Below are positions 1 to 8,456 of a stretch of 64,000 nucleotides of DNA, piece by piece (positions within the stretch are counted from its first letter, which is position 1; each line of letters begins with the position of its first letter). The stretch covers positions 24,372-88,371 of the forward strand of contig NZ_AGAF01000263.1 in the NCBI RefSeq assembly GCF_000224515.1, in the 5' to 3' direction. Source of the DNA: Desulfosporosinus sp. OT (GTDB taxonomy: Bacteria; Bacillota; Desulfitobacteriia; Desulfitobacteriales; Desulfitobacteriaceae). The translations under genes and the position numbers were made by a program. A model generated the notes under the pieces. The model was not told the origin of the DNA, searched no databases, and saw nothing but the letters and a program-made list of their open reading frames with translations.

Positions 1-497
1 TAACAAATGGTGTTCTGCAAGCCCTCTAGTTGTTCGTCCGTGATGATTGAAGCATTATGCTTATCATAGATTCGACGTAGAACTCCGTTCTTACTGTCAG
101 GGCCTGTTTGTTCCTCCATAATCTCAAACCGAGTACCTTTTTGACGAAAGGCTGACCGAACTACTTCATAGGCAAAACTGTGAATCGTTGAAAATCGGAT
201 TTCTCCTCGGCCTTCGGTTTGACCGCCTACCATTGCCCCAAAGTTGTTAACAAACCGTTCGTTCATTTCCTTGGCAGCTGCCCGCCCGAAAGTGAGACAA
301 AGAATCGTTCGAGGATCTACGTTTTCCACAAGAATCAAGTAGGCTAAGCGAACGGTCAGGACAGTCGTCTTCCCTGCACCAGGAACAGCTAATAGCAAAA
401 GAGGGCCTCGGTTATGAATCACGGCCCGTTTTTGCTGTTCCGTTAAATTAATGCCTCTGGCTTTGATCTTTTCAAAGAAACCCTGCTCGTGAATCAA
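1..497 (-). CDS. UvrD/PcrA-family ATP-dependent helicase, N-terminal part (truncated by window edge)
   Basis: Only the first 165 or so codons lie in the window; the gene runs off the left edge. The product reads as a superfamily 1 DNA helicase: the Q-motif-like start (NLTEQQKRAV) is followed by Walker A AVPGAGKTT, then the Ia region with CLTFGRAAAKEM and the STIHSFAYEVVR stretch typical of the UvrD/Rep group. Such enzymes unwind DNA in repair or replication restart. I chose the TTG at 497 because GGGGGA lies 7 bases before it and because the in-frame ATG at 530 overlaps the -10 box, so it cannot be in the transcript. The gene follows the thiXYZ operon on the same strand but has its own promoter. 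Whether it is PcrA itself or a shorter UvrD-like paralogue cannot be decided from this fragment. Confidence 0.85.
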   Translation of the reverse strand, partial: MIHEQGFFEKIKARGINLTEQQKRAVIHNRGPLLLLAVPGAGKTTVLTVRLAYLILVENVDPRTILCLTFGRAAAKEMNERFVNNFGAMVGGQTEGRGEIRFSTIHSFAYEVVRSAFRQKGTRFEIMEEQTGPDSKNGVLRRIYDKHNASIITDEQLEGLQNTIC

Positions 498-528
498 CTT
501 AAGTCCCCCACTATGTTTGTCCTTATAC

Positions 529-537
529 ATTATAACA
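529..537 (-). promoter_or_regulatory. Extended -10 promoter for the helicase gene
   Basis: On the minus strand the sequence is TGTTATAAT, a perfect TATAAT hexamer with an upstream TG one base away. No good -35 is visible, as expected for an extended -10 promoter. Transcription would start near 522, giving a leader of about 25 bases before the TTG start. Confidence 0.55.
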
Positions 538-594
538 GGAACTCTGTTCATGGTCACCTGAACAAAATGATTGATCCCCTTCAACTTTTGACCT

Positions 595-1344
595 CTAACG
601 CAGCAAGTCCAGCAAGCGCTTTTTTACCACAAGTACCTCGCTGGAAAACAGGATATCTGGCTTACGAGGCCTGGAGAAAGGAATCGTGATCCTCTCCAGA
701 ATGTGAGCGGGTCGCCGGCTTAAGACAACAATTTCGTCTGACAACAGGATAGCTTCTTCAATATCATGGGTAATGAAGACAACCGTTGGGCTGCTTTGGC
801 TCCACACATTAAGAAGCCATTCCTGCATTTCTCGTCGAGTCAAAGCATCCAGTGCTCCAAACGGTTCATCTAGAATCAATGTGTTCTGTCCAAAGAGGAA
901 CGTGCGCAGAAGTGCTCCTCGTTGCCGCATACCACCAGAAAGCTGGTGGGGGTAATGCTCCGTAAACTTGCCCAAACCAAAACGATTGAGCCAGCGTCGT
1001 GCATTTTCCCTAGACTCGCGTTTGTCTTCTCGGCGGATATCGTTACCCAAAGCTACATTGTCCAGCAACGTGCGCCAAGGTAAAAGCAAATCCTTTTGCG
1101 GCATATAGCCCACTTGACCTGGCAGACCGAGAATTGATCGACCATCGAGCAAGATCTGCCCCTGAGCTGATTTTTCCACGCCTGCAATCAAGTTGCAGAT
1201 TGAACTTTTGCCACACCCGGAAGGACCGATTAGGGAAACAAACGTTCCAGTTCCGATCTTTAAATTAATATCCACCAATACGTCCAGTGCAGAGTCCCCA
1301 GCCCCTGGATACGACAACGATAATTTTCTTAGTTCTAAGGCCAT
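595..1344 (-). CDS. thiZ: ABC transporter ATPase, ThiZ-like (pyrimidine/thiamine precursor uptake)
   Basis: Cytoplasmic ATPase of a NitT/TauT/SsuB-type importer. Walker A GPSGCGKSS is at residues 40-48, followed by a Q-loop (YMPQKD), signature LSGGMRQR, Walker B with LILDEPFGALD and an H-loop (FITHD). The length of 249 residues is normal. It starts 3 bases after the stop of the substrate-binding protein gene and is the last gene of an operon preceded by a TPP riboswitch, which together with the NMT1-like binding protein argues for a thiamine-precursor transporter (ThiXYZ) rather than taurine or sulfonate uptake. The substrate would be a hydroxymethylpyrimidine or formylaminopyrimidine; this is inferred from the riboswitch and the family, not seen directly. 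Confidence 0.85.
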   Translation of the reverse strand: MALELRKLSLSYPGAGDSALDVLVDINLKIGTGTFVSLIGPSGCGKSSICNLIAGVEKSAQGQILLDGRSILGLPGQVGYMPQKDLLLPWRTLLDNVALGNDIRREDKRESRENARRWLNRFGLGKFTEHYPHQLSGGMRQRGALLRTFLFGQNTLILDEPFGALDALTRREMQEWLLNVWSQSSPTVVFITHDIEEAILLSDEIVVLSRRPAHILERITIPFSRPRKPDILFSSEVLVVKKRLLDLLR

Positions 1345-1347
1345 CGT

Positions 1348-2385
1348 CTAAGCCTTGGGCAAGAAGTCGTTAGTGAACGCCTTGTCGGTGTCGATCATTT
1401 TGTCTATCAACTTTTGGTCGAACATCCATTGGGTATAATCATGCCACACTGAGGCTTTCTGTACTCCCCATTGCAAGGCGTCCGCCTGATATTGAGGGCT
1501 AAGCCACGCCTGGCTTTTCTTAATCAATTGCGGGTCCGCTTCCGGAGCATTCTTGATCAGAATGTTGGCTGCATCATCCGGGTTGTTAATCGCATATTGG
1601 TATCCTTCACTGACTGCTTTCGTGAAGCGTCGGATTACATCTGGTTTTTCTTGAATCATTTTTTCGTTCGTGACGAAGACAGGGGTATAATCATCTAAAG
1701 CAGAGTTAATATCCTTAAGCCAGATCATATTGAGTGGTGTTCCGGACAGCTCAGCTTGAATCCCTTCCCAGCCGTAAAAAATCCAGGTCAAATCTATATC
1801 TCCCTTAGCCATACTTACGACCGGATCAGCGTCCCCAATATTTATCATTTTGACTTTACTGAAATCCGCCTTTTCCTTGTCCATTAAAGCTTTGATTGTC
1901 GCAGTCTCTGATGGGAGCCCCCACCCACCATACGTCTTGCCTGCAAAGTCCTTGGCCGTGTGAATACTCTTATCTGCCAACGAAGCGAATCCAGAGGTGT
2001 TATGTTGCAAAATCGTCGCAATAGAGACTAAAGGCAAACCTTGTCCACGGGCATCCGTGACCTGTTCTTGGGCGCTAATTCCAAAATCCGCTTTACCTGT
2101 AGCTACAAGTTGCTCCACTGTACCTTGGCTTGACGGCGGAACAATTTGAACATCCAAGCCGTTCTTGCTAAAGTATCCTTTATCTTTGGCCACATAAAGA
2201 CCGGTATGATTTGTGTTAGGGGTCCAGTCCAACATGATCGTCACTTTATCTGGGGACGGAGTTGGTGTTTGGGATGATTCTGCCGACTCCTGAGAGTTTG
2301 TACCACAGCCGGTAACCAAGAGAAGAGCACACAGGCTGATCATTAACGTTAAGCTCAATATTTTTTTAGCTCTCATTATCTGCAT
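1348..2385 (-). CDS. thiY: NMT1/THI5-like substrate-binding lipoprotein, ThiY-like
   Basis: Extracytoplasmic binding protein of the importer. A lipoprotein signal is visible: MRAKK charged start, hydrophobic stretch and lipobox LVTGC with Cys27. The mature protein begins with a Ser/Thr/Pro linker and then the NMT1 signature MLDWTPNTNHTGLYVAKDKG (residues 51-70), which is the pyrimidine-precursor binding family (THI5/ThiY). The ATG at 2385 has AGGAAG 8 bases upstream. It sits between the permease gene (67-base gap) and the ATPase gene (3-base gap). Regulation is by the TPP riboswitch upstream of the operon. The family also contains sulfonate and nitrate binders, but the DWTPNTNH motif and the riboswitch make the thiamine role likely. 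Confidence 0.85.
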   Translation of the reverse strand: MQIMRAKKILSLTLMISLCALLLVTGCGTNSQESAESSQTPTPSPDKVTIMLDWTPNTNHTGLYVAKDKGYFSKNGLDVQIVPPSSQGTVEQLVATGKADFGISAQEQVTDARGQGLPLVSIATILQHNTSGFASLADKSIHTAKDFAGKTYGGWGLPSETATIKALMDKEKADFSKVKMINIGDADPVVSMAKGDIDLTWIFYGWEGIQAELSGTPLNMIWLKDINSALDDYTPVFVTNEKMIQEKPDVIRRFTKAVSEGYQYAINNPDDAANILIKNAPEADPQLIKKSQAWLSPQYQADALQWGVQKASVWHDYTQWMFDQKLIDKMIDTDKAFTNDFLPKA

Positions 2386-2452
2386 AAATCAAACTTCCTT
2401 TCAATAATCCAATCTTTAATATTTTCTAAAATCATCTACTATAATTGGCAAC

Positions 2453-3235
2453 TCACTCTTGCTTAGTATTTAACCAAGGCAACGCCAGACGCCTAATTCC
2501 CGTAATTAGTACAAAGTAAAAAAGGCTGAGCAAGGTGATTGCCACAATAGCAGCAAATACCTGATCGGTCCTAAATGAGTGGGACGATCGTGTTAAGTAA
2601 ACCCCTAAACCTGAACTAGCGCCAAGCCACTCTCCAATCACAGCTCCCATGACACTGTAAGTCGCGGCTATCTTTAGTCCGGCAAAGAAGGATGGCAATG
2701 CGTTGGGCCAACGAATCATATATAGCATTTGCCAGCGCGATGCCCCCATACTCTTGAGGAGATTGAGCAAGTCATTATCGCTCACCTCCAAACCTTCAAT
2801 CAGGCTAACCGTTATTGGGAAAAAGCACACTATGACAACCGTAAGAATCTTCGGCAGCAAGCCGTATCCCAGCCATAGGATCAGAAGAGGGGCCACAGCA
2901 ATCAAGGGTACCGTCTGAGATACGATAAGCATCGGGTAAAATAAGCGCTTCGCCATGGGTGAAAGCACCATAGCCAACCCCGCCACTAAGCTTAGAGCTA
3001 TCGAAAGAACAAACCCGGTGGTTGTTTCCCAAATGGTTGTCAAGGTATGCGACCAGAGTAGTTCTCGGGTGCGCCAAAAGGCCTTTATAACGGCTGCTGG
3101 CGATGGCATGAGCCAGAGAGGCAACTTAAAAAAGTCCACACTGATCTGCCAAACGGCAAGACATAGAAATAGAAATATGAGAGTTGGAATACCATCCCGC
3201 CATTTTTTCTGAAGCCGCCTCGATCGTACTGACAT
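2453..3235 (-). CDS. thiX: ABC transporter permease, ThiX-like
   Basis: Integral membrane subunit of the importer with about six hydrophobic segments and the BPD_transp_1 EAA loop (SMGASRWQMLYMIRWPNALP), which contacts the ATPase. I chose the ATG at 3235 because GGGAGAAG precedes it by 8 bases and it lies just after the stop of the upstream gene; the longer in-frame ATG at 3271 has no ribosome binding site and overlaps the upstream gene. The resulting 260-residue length fits the NitT/TauT permease family. It is the second gene of the TPP-riboswitch operon. Confidence 0.85.
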   Translation of the reverse strand: MSVRSRRLQKKWRDGIPTLIFLFLCLAVWQISVDFFKLPLWLMPSPAAVIKAFWRTRELLWSHTLTTIWETTTGFVLSIALSLVAGLAMVLSPMAKRLFYPMLIVSQTVPLIAVAPLLILWLGYGLLPKILTVVIVCFFPITVSLIEGLEVSDNDLLNLLKSMGASRWQMLYMIRWPNALPSFFAGLKIAATYSVMGAVIGEWLGASSGLGVYLTRSSHSFRTDQVFAAIVAITLLSLFYFVLITGIRRLALPWLNTKQE

Positions 3236-3239
3236 GCCC

Positions 3240-3533
3240 TTACTTCTCCCGGTATTTTTGGATCTTTTCATCTATTGTTGTTCGACCAGGGTTATAATCC
3301 ATTTTGATATAAGTCATAACACGAGAAGCCCCAGCTTTAACACATGCCTCCTGTGCTTCACGGATGATGGCCCATAATTGATCGGGTTCACCTTCCATCG
3401 TTGTTTCCATCGGCCCTACTTCATACTTTACACCGCTGGCTGCTACGACAGCAATTGCTTCGTCCACCACTTCGAACAACCGAGCATCTTCAACTTTGGG
3501 CAGCACCTGAAAAGCCATGATAATTTTGGCCAT
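3240..3533 (-). CDS. MTH1187/YkoF-type thiamine-binding protein
   Basis: Small soluble protein of the DUF77/MTH1187 family (97 residues). It has the family's ferredoxin-like pattern, with KIIMAFQVLP at the start, the central YEVGPMETTMEGEPDQL segment and the C-terminal GASRVMTYIKMDYNPG. Members bind thiamine or related pyrimidines in the cytoplasm and are often encoded next to thiXYZ. It is the first gene after the TPP riboswitch, so its expression should fall when TPP is abundant. The ATG at 3533 is preferred over the GTG at 3545 because AAGGAG lies 11 bases before the former and runs into the latter. Confidence 0.85.
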   Translation of the reverse strand: MAKIIMAFQVLPKVEDARLFEVVDEAIAVVAASGVKYEVGPMETTMEGEPDQLWAIIREAQEACVKAGASRVMTYIKMDYNPGRTTIDEKIQKYREK

Positions 3534-3636
3534 TGTATTAACCACTCCTTCTAATTACTTATGTAGTCCTTCCAGCACTCTAACTGAATTAGCTTGATAT
3601 CTACTGCACTAACGTCTGGTCAATTCAGACGAAGAA

Positions 3637-3668
3637 ATATAAAAACCGCACATGGTATGCGCGGTTTT
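3637..3668 (-). terminator. Riboswitch-linked intrinsic terminator
   Basis: On the minus strand AAAACCGC pairs with GCGGTTTT across an 11-base loop, followed by a T-rich run. It lies between the TPP aptamer and the first gene, so it is the likely expression platform: TPP binding would favour this hairpin and stop transcription. Confidence 0.75.
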
Positions 3669-3680
3669 CCTTAATGTCTA

Positions 3681-3771
3681 CACTTGCATCCCTCCGCTGG
3701 CATTATCCAGATCAGGTTCGGTCGGTGGTAACTCAACCACCCTCTCAGCCTATTTTATAAGCTCCCGTCAT
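3681..3771 (-). promoter_or_regulatory. TPP riboswitch (THI element) upstream of the thiXYZ operon
   Basis: The minus strand carries the conserved TPP aptamer: GGCTGAGAGGG for the pyrimidine-sensing helix, then GAACCTGATCTGGATAATGC and CAGCGGAGGGATG for the pyrophosphate-sensing part. A short variable arm (GGTGGTTGAGTTACCACC) forms a self-complementary hairpin between the two. The element lies about 150 bases ahead of the first gene and is followed by a terminator hairpin. Confidence 0.95.
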
Positions 3772-3792
3772 ATTCAGTTTGTGCTGCTCTTA

Positions 3793-3821
3793 AACATAGC
3801 ATATGAGAGTAAATTGTGCAA
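3793..3821 (-). promoter_or_regulatory. Sigma-A promoter for the TPP-riboswitch operon
   Basis: On the minus strand TTGCAC (3821-3816) and TATGTT (3798-3793) are separated by exactly 17 bases. Transcription would start about 15-20 bases before the aptamer, which fits. Confidence 0.6.
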
Positions 3822-3936
3822 GCTCCCACTTCTCCCTCATTCTTAGCAGGAAATTGAAAAACCATGTGGAAGACTACCCTTGTCGTAATAATGAAATTAC
3901 TTATTCAGGTATACCCAAATAAGGAGCTGAAGCTTG

Positions 3937-4263
3937 ATGTTAAACATTTTCGATAAAATTGTTGAAGATAGAATTCAAGAAGCTATGAGAAACGGCGAGT
4001 TTGATAACCTTCCATCACAAGGCAAACCAATCAATCTTGATTACTGGGCAAGCCTTCCAGAAGGAATTCGAGCAGGATATATGTTGTTAAAGAATAATGG
4101 GTTCTTACCTAATGAGGTGCAACTGTTAAAGGACATCGAGAATCTACGTGAGCGATTAGCCGTTTGCACTAGTCAAGATGAGAAAGCAACTCTTCGTAAA
4201 GAGCTTGATGAGGCCAAAATTAATTACAACTTAATAATGGAACAACGGAAACTTAAAAAATAG
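3937..4263 (+). CDS. DUF1992 (DnaJ-homologue subfamily C28-like) protein
   Basis: Soluble protein of 108 residues matching the DUF1992 domain found in DNAJC28 and bacterial YhdN-like proteins. The recognisable parts are NIFDKIVEDRIQEAMRNGEF, then DNLPSQGKPINL and GYMLLKNNGFLPNEVQLLK, with a C-terminal charged helix. The function is unknown. I take the ATG at 3937 because AAGGAG is 10 bases upstream; a TTG codon directly precedes it. The gene stands alone between the divergent thi operon and a membrane protein gene. Confidence 0.8.
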   Translation: MLNIFDKIVEDRIQEAMRNGEFDNLPSQGKPINLDYWASLPEGIRAGYMLLKNNGFLPNEVQLLKDIENLRERLAVCTSQDEKATLRKELDEAKINYNLIMEQRKLKK

Positions 4264-4449
4264 CTGCCTTTTCGTCATTTCAATTAATTCTTACTGGGAT
4301 AGACATGTTTCTAATTTTCAAATATCTGATCAATGAGTGAGTCGACTTCCATCTATAAGAAATTCTCAAGATAAACAAGCACTGGGTGTCCACAATCTTG
4401 AAACAAGCATATCCTATATAGTACGAAAGTTTGTTTAGGAGATGGTAAA

Positions 4450-4869
4450 GTGGTAGTTCAAGACGACCGATTAACTACCTTAAACTTATTAAATCTTGAG
4501 ATTTTTGGGTCTTTCATTGGAGTTATCAGTTTATCGCTCTTCATCTTTATCTCGTATACTTCTAAGAATATCATATTGACTTCATATTTAAGTGGTAGAA
4601 ATTTACGTCCAACTTTTTCTCTCGACGATGCCGCTTTAGTTGGACGCATTCTCTTAGTCTTGGCAGGTTTTATTGCTGCTAACACGACAACGATGCGTCT
4701 TATGCTACTAATACAAAAGGTCCTACGAAACGAACCTCTGGAGGGACCACTAATTCCGAATATTTGGCTTACAATTGGCATTTGGACCTCCTTTGTTGGC
4801 GGATTAATTGCATTAGTAGGCGACTATGAAAGAGCACAACTGGCATCACCTAGGTTGCCTGTCGAGTAA
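4450..4869 (+). CDS. Small integral membrane protein of unknown function
   Basis: 139-residue protein with three hydrophobic segments at about residues 17-37 (FGSFIGVISLSLFIFISYTS), 63-80 and 103-122, and a polar C-terminus. GTG start with AGGAG 8 bases upstream. No family was recognised. It stands alone; the following stem-loop at 4904-4927 could end its transcript as well as the tRNA transcript. Confidence 0.6.
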   Translation: MVVQDDRLTTLNLLNLEIFGSFIGVISLSLFIFISYTSKNIILTSYLSGRNLRPTFSLDDAALVGRILLVLAGFIAANTTTMRLMLLIQKVLRNEPLEGPLIPNIWLTIGIWTSFVGGLIALVGDYERAQLASPRLPVE

Positions 4870-4903
4870 AGACGAACCCTCTAACTAAAGGAACAAATGT
4901 GAA

Positions 4904-4927
4904 AAACCGCACCCGAAAGTGCGGTTT
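4904..4927 (-). terminator. Intrinsic terminator of tRNA-Gly (possibly bidirectional)
   Basis: AAACCGCAC and GTGCGGTTT form a perfect 9-bp stem with a 6-base loop. On the minus strand the stem is followed by a T run, placing it 10 bases past the tRNA 3' end. Confidence 0.75.
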
Positions 4928-4937
4928 GTAAACATAA

Positions 4938-5011
4938 TGGAGCGGGTGATGAGAATCGAACTCACGTAGCTAGCTTGGAAGGCTAGTGCTCTACCATTGA
5001 GCTACACCCGC
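4938..5011 (-). tRNA. tRNA-Gly(TCC)
   Basis: The minus strand folds as a complete cloverleaf of 74 bases with an encoded CCA end. The acceptor stem is GCGGGTG paired with CACCCGC, the D arm contains AGCTCAATGGTAGAGC, the anticodon arm is CTAGC-CTTCCAA-GCTAG with anticodon TCC, and the T arm contains GTTCGATTC. Confidence 0.97.
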
Positions 5012-5198
5012 ATGTTGTAAGTCGACAGCTGTTCTAACGTTTTGTGTTTTTTAACGCTTTGATAGTTTACCACTCTTCGGCTTGTACTGTCAAGAATTAT
5101 TTTTACCAAGTCTAGCCTCATTTCCCAAAATCCCAACACAATACTCTTCCATCCGACTATCAAATACAATGCTTAATCAACTTGAGTATTTACCCATT

Positions 5199-5207
5199 TG
5201 GTATAAT
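5199..5207 (+). promoter_or_regulatory. Extended -10 promoter for the parA-like gene
   Basis: TGGTATAAT: perfect TATAAT with an extended TG, 46 bases before the start codon at 5253. A TTGAGT lies upstream at a short, non-optimal distance of 14 bases. Confidence 0.5.
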
Positions 5208-5252
5208 ATGGTAAAATAAACCAATACATATTTAAGAAGGGGTTGTTGTCGT

Positions 5253-6071
5253 ATGGCTAGACATTCTAAAACTACTAATAATGCTAATGATGCTAATAAT
5301 TCCAAAACTGCACGAATTATTTCTGTTGCCTCGCAGAAGGGCGGGGTTGGCAAGACGGCAACTGTCACAAACATGGCAGTAGGGTTAGTTAGTCTCGGAT
5401 ACAAGACCGCTGTCATTGACATGGATGCTCAAGGCCACATTGCATTTTCGTTCGGAATCAAGAAGGCTGACTTAAGGAAAACAATTTATGATGTATTGAT
5501 TGGCGAAGCAAAAATGAGAGATATCAAGCAGACTGCATTTGGAGTGGATCTGTACTTATCAAACAATTCTCTTTCTAATCTTAGCCCAAAAGTAATGACC
5601 AATCTTAATTCTAAGCTATTCCCCGCCCCTAAATACCTTTTGAAAAACGCATTAGGGCAAATAAAAACTCAGTACGATTACATTCTAATTGATACATCTC
5701 CGAGCAATGACATACCAACGATGAATTCCCTGTTAGCCTCTACAGATATCATCATCCCTGCCCTTCCTGAGGGACTATCCGTTGATGGCATCTTCGATAC
5801 AATTTATCTGATTAAAAGTATTCAAGAACAAGGTGCTAAAATAAATATTTTAGGCATATTGCCTACAATGGTCCAAGATCATACTAACCTTCACAATGTG
5901 ATGCTCCAAGATCTACGGAGACGTTTTGCTGAGACCCCAGACATAAAGGTATTTGACACGGTCATCAAACGGGCCATACGGCATGGATTAGCACAGACTC
6001 ACGGTGAACCTGACATAAACAAAGCACCAGAGTATCTTTCTTTTGTTAAGGAGGTATTTGCCATAGCTTGA
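5253..6071 (+). CDS. ParA/Soj-family ATPase, orphan
   Basis: 272-residue ParA-type ATPase. The deviant Walker A KGGVGKT is at residues 29-35, followed by the A'-motif (VIDMDAQGH) and the Walker B region (YDYILIDTSPS). These proteins form ATP-dependent dimers on DNA and position cargo such as origins, plasmids or protein clusters. The N-terminal 20 residues are a low-complexity Asn/Ala/Lys tail. AGAAGGGG precedes the ATG by about 12 bases. No ParB gene lies beside it, and the gene is followed at once by a terminator, so it acts as a monocistronic orphan; chromosome segregation is therefore not the default reading. The cargo is unknown. Confidence 0.85.
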   Translation: MARHSKTTNNANDANNSKTARIISVASQKGGVGKTATVTNMAVGLVSLGYKTAVIDMDAQGHIAFSFGIKKADLRKTIYDVLIGEAKMRDIKQTAFGVDLYLSNNSLSNLSPKVMTNLNSKLFPAPKYLLKNALGQIKTQYDYILIDTSPSNDIPTMNSLLASTDIIIPALPEGLSVDGIFDTIYLIKSIQEQGAKINILGILPTMVQDHTNLHNVMLQDLRRRFAETPDIKVFDTVIKRAIRHGLAQTHGEPDINKAPEYLSFVKEVFAIA

Positions 6072-6100
6072 GTGAAGTTATGGTTTACTAAGGTTAAACA

Positions 6101-6133
6101 GAGGAAGAAGCTAACTTGACTAGCTTCTTCCTC
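6101..6133 (+). terminator. Intrinsic terminator after the parA-like gene
   Basis: GAGGAAGAAGCTA pairs perfectly with TAGCTTCTTCCTC across a 7-base loop; a T-containing tail follows, 30 bases after the stop codon. Confidence 0.75.
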
Positions 6134-6240
6134 ATCATTTTCAGATGTGATTTAACTCATTTCTCATATTATCAATTCACTAAGTTTCTAATAGACCGAA
6201 CGACAATGAATGGCTGCTTAAAATCTTATTCTACCAAGTA

Positions 6241-6708
6241 TTATTCTAAAGCCTTTTCAAGCATTGCGATATGTTTAGCCTTATTATCAATAATATCCGA
6301 TAAAATTCTATAGGTTTTAGTATAAATGTCGTTTGTATTCTTTACAAATCTACCTTGTATATCCATTAATAAGGAATAAACTGATTGCTCCAGACCTAGT
6401 GAAAAGTTGAGATACTCTCTGACATTAGTTATTTCTACCACAGCTATTCTCTTATTGAAATTATTAATTAGAAATGACATCTTATCATATATTGAGAAAT
6501 CAATCTCTTCAAATTCTTTCTCATTGATCTCTTTTAACAGTGCCTCATAATATTCAATAGTTCTATCCATTTCTTTTATTAAAACATTGGACATTATTTT
6601 AATAGATAGGATATCACACTTTTCCTGCCCAATATTCTCATGTATTTTTCTTCTTCGAATCGAAATATCAATGGCTTTATCAATGATATCTGCAACATTG
6701 TATCCCAT
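6241..6708 (-). CDS. All-helical cytoplasmic protein of unknown function
   Basis: 155 residues, rich in Ile, Glu and Lys, with predicted long amphipathic helices throughout and no signal peptide or membrane segment. The pattern of about four helices recalls a four-helix bundle, but the metal ligands of hemerythrins or ferritins are not evident. AAGGGG lies 7 bases before the ATG. It stands alone on the minus strand, convergent with the parA-like gene. No family was recognised. Confidence 0.6.
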   Translation of the reverse strand: MGYNVADIIDKAIDISIRRRKIHENIGQEKCDILSIKIMSNVLIKEMDRTIEYYEALLKEINEKEFEEIDFSIYDKMSFLINNFNKRIAVVEITNVREYLNFSLGLEQSVYSLLMDIQGRFVKNTNDIYTKTYRILSDIIDNKAKHIAMLEKALE

Positions 6709-6988
6709 AACTCAACCCCTTAATTAATTGCTGCGCATTATTCCCTTAACTCTTCAAAACAGCCCCAGTGTTTTCTCTCATTTATTCACATCATATACTA
6801 GAACTACTAAAAAGATACCTCGCTTGATTTTATCATATCCTACCTTCGACGATCGAAGCTGACCACATTGAACTTAGCAATACCAACGCAAAATTGTCCG
6901 AAGCAACAATTGTATGAGTGTATATGCACATATTTTTTATGAAAATATTCTATTATCTTTTATGTGAATGGCAAGCACAACAATGAAT

Positions 6989-7594
6989 CTATCTTTGATC
7001 CCTATTTGTTTGATTCTCTAGCCTGGATTCGATTGATTCAAGGAGTCGTGCAATCTGTAAAAACTCAGATTTAATTTGCTGTAAGTTTTTCTTTCCATTC
7101 TCTTCAATACGATGCAAGTGACTTTGAATATCATCGATTTCTAGTTCTGCTTTGTAATTAATGGCAAAATCGATAACGGACTCGTGTTTATCACGCACTG
7201 TTTGCCGGTTTTGGCTCATCATTATGACTGGCGCTTGGAAGGCAGCAAGAAATGACAAACATAAGTTCAAAAGAATAAACGGTGGCTCATCAAAGTGAAG
7301 AGACTTGGTCAATACCAGGACATTCCACACTATCCAAATAACTAAAAAACCGCTAAAACAAAGAATGAATTTCCAGCTGCCACCGAATTGCGCAATACGA
7401 TCCGCCAGACGATCAGGAAATGTTGTTTTACTAGTATATTCCTCCTCTAAACGGTTTAAAATACTCTTCTCGTAATCATCAACTAAGCGATCAATTCGTT
7501 GAACATCTTTTTTATGGATTTGAATATCAAAGCCTTCAAATATCGAAATATCGTCATATTCACTTTGAGAGGTTACTGTTTCATTTTCGTTCAC
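6989..7594 (-). CDS. DUF1003 membrane protein
   Basis: 201-residue protein matching DUF1003. The core has two membrane segments (about residues 73-92 and 105-125) with the family's FGGSWKFI start, FDEPPFILLNLCLSFLAAFQ and APVIMMSQNRQ, followed by DRQ-type charged helices. The N-terminus carries an acidic region and the C-terminus a predicted coiled coil. The function of the family is unknown. The start is a GTG with AGGAG 7 bases upstream. Confidence 0.85.
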   Translation of the reverse strand: MNENETVTSQSEYDDISIFEGFDIQIHKKDVQRIDRLVDDYEKSILNRLEEEYTSKTTFPDRLADRIAQFGGSWKFILCFSGFLVIWIVWNVLVLTKSLHFDEPPFILLNLCLSFLAAFQAPVIMMSQNRQTVRDKHESVIDFAINYKAELEIDDIQSHLHRIEENGKKNLQQIKSEFLQIARLLESIESRLENQTNRDQR

Positions 7595-7640
7595 TTTCTT
7601 ACTCCTAAAATATAATCCCGTATAATTATATCCTTTTGAG

Positions 7641-8357
7641 TTATATTAAATTCCGCTTTAGACCTTCCTCGCAGCCACCTCTCAGTAATACTATTTCTTC
7701 GGCATCGCCTAAAATGTTATAAGTATTAATTTTAAACCTACCGAACTTTATTTTGATGCCTTGCTTACAAAACCTCTCTTCGTATTCCGTCACAATATTC
7801 CCGTGAAAATCGCTTTGATATAAGTCATACGTCCTATATAGTTCATTAAAACCTGCACCTTCGAAATACCCCAGACTATCTGTAAAAAGTAGTTGATCGT
7901 CAGTCTTGAACCAGATTTCTGATCCTTGCTTTGCAAAAGTTTGATATAGTCTAAGGAAATTTGGATGAGTTAACCTTCTTTTATGATGTCTTTTGTTGGG
8001 CCATGGATTGCAAAAGTTAATATATATCTTCTCTATTTCATCTTGAGCAAAGATTCCTCCAATGTTCTCAATATTAATTGGAATAATTTTTATATTTGTC
8101 AAGTGGGCTTCGTTAGCTTTTCTTAAGACATGAACCAAAAGTTCATTGTGGGCATCAAGCGCAATGTAGTTGATATTTGTATTCATGGTCGCTAGTTGGT
8201 TGATAAAACGACCTCGACCACATCCCAATTCCAGATGGATTGGGTGATCATTGCCAAAGAATTCCTTCCATTTCCCTTTGTACTCTGTAGGAGTAAAAAG
8301 GACCTTGTGATCTTTTTCCAATTCAGGCTTAGCCCACCACTTTTTCCTGAGTCGCAT
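7641..8357 (-). CDS. trmB: tRNA (guanine-N7-)-methyltransferase TrmB
   Basis: Makes m7G46 in tRNA from S-adenosylmethionine. The SAM-binding motif LELGCGRGR is at residues 42-50, and the family hallmark INFCNPWPNKRHHKRR at about residues 112-127 carries the catalytic and tRNA-binding positions. The 238-residue length is slightly above average, with a C-terminal extension rich in Lys and Ile. GAGGAG stands 9 bases before the ATG. It appears monocistronic, between DUF1003 and PstS-like genes. Confidence 0.93.
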   Translation of the reverse strand: MRLRKKWWAKPELEKDHKVLFTPTEYKGKWKEFFGNDHPIHLELGCGRGRFINQLATMNTNINYIALDAHNELLVHVLRKANEAHLTNIKIIPINIENIGGIFAQDEIEKIYINFCNPWPNKRHHKRRLTHPNFLRLYQTFAKQGSEIWFKTDDQLLFTDSLGYFEGAGFNELYRTYDLYQSDFHGNIVTEYEERFCKQGIKIKFGRFKINTYNILGDAEEIVLLRGGCEEGLKRNLI

Positions 8358-8456
8358 TTGAACTTTCTCCTCTTCTAACCGTAGATGTCAACGATGCCAT
8401 TCATCTCTGATTGACGCTAATCAAGTTGCTATTTTTCGATTATACCACTAAACATC

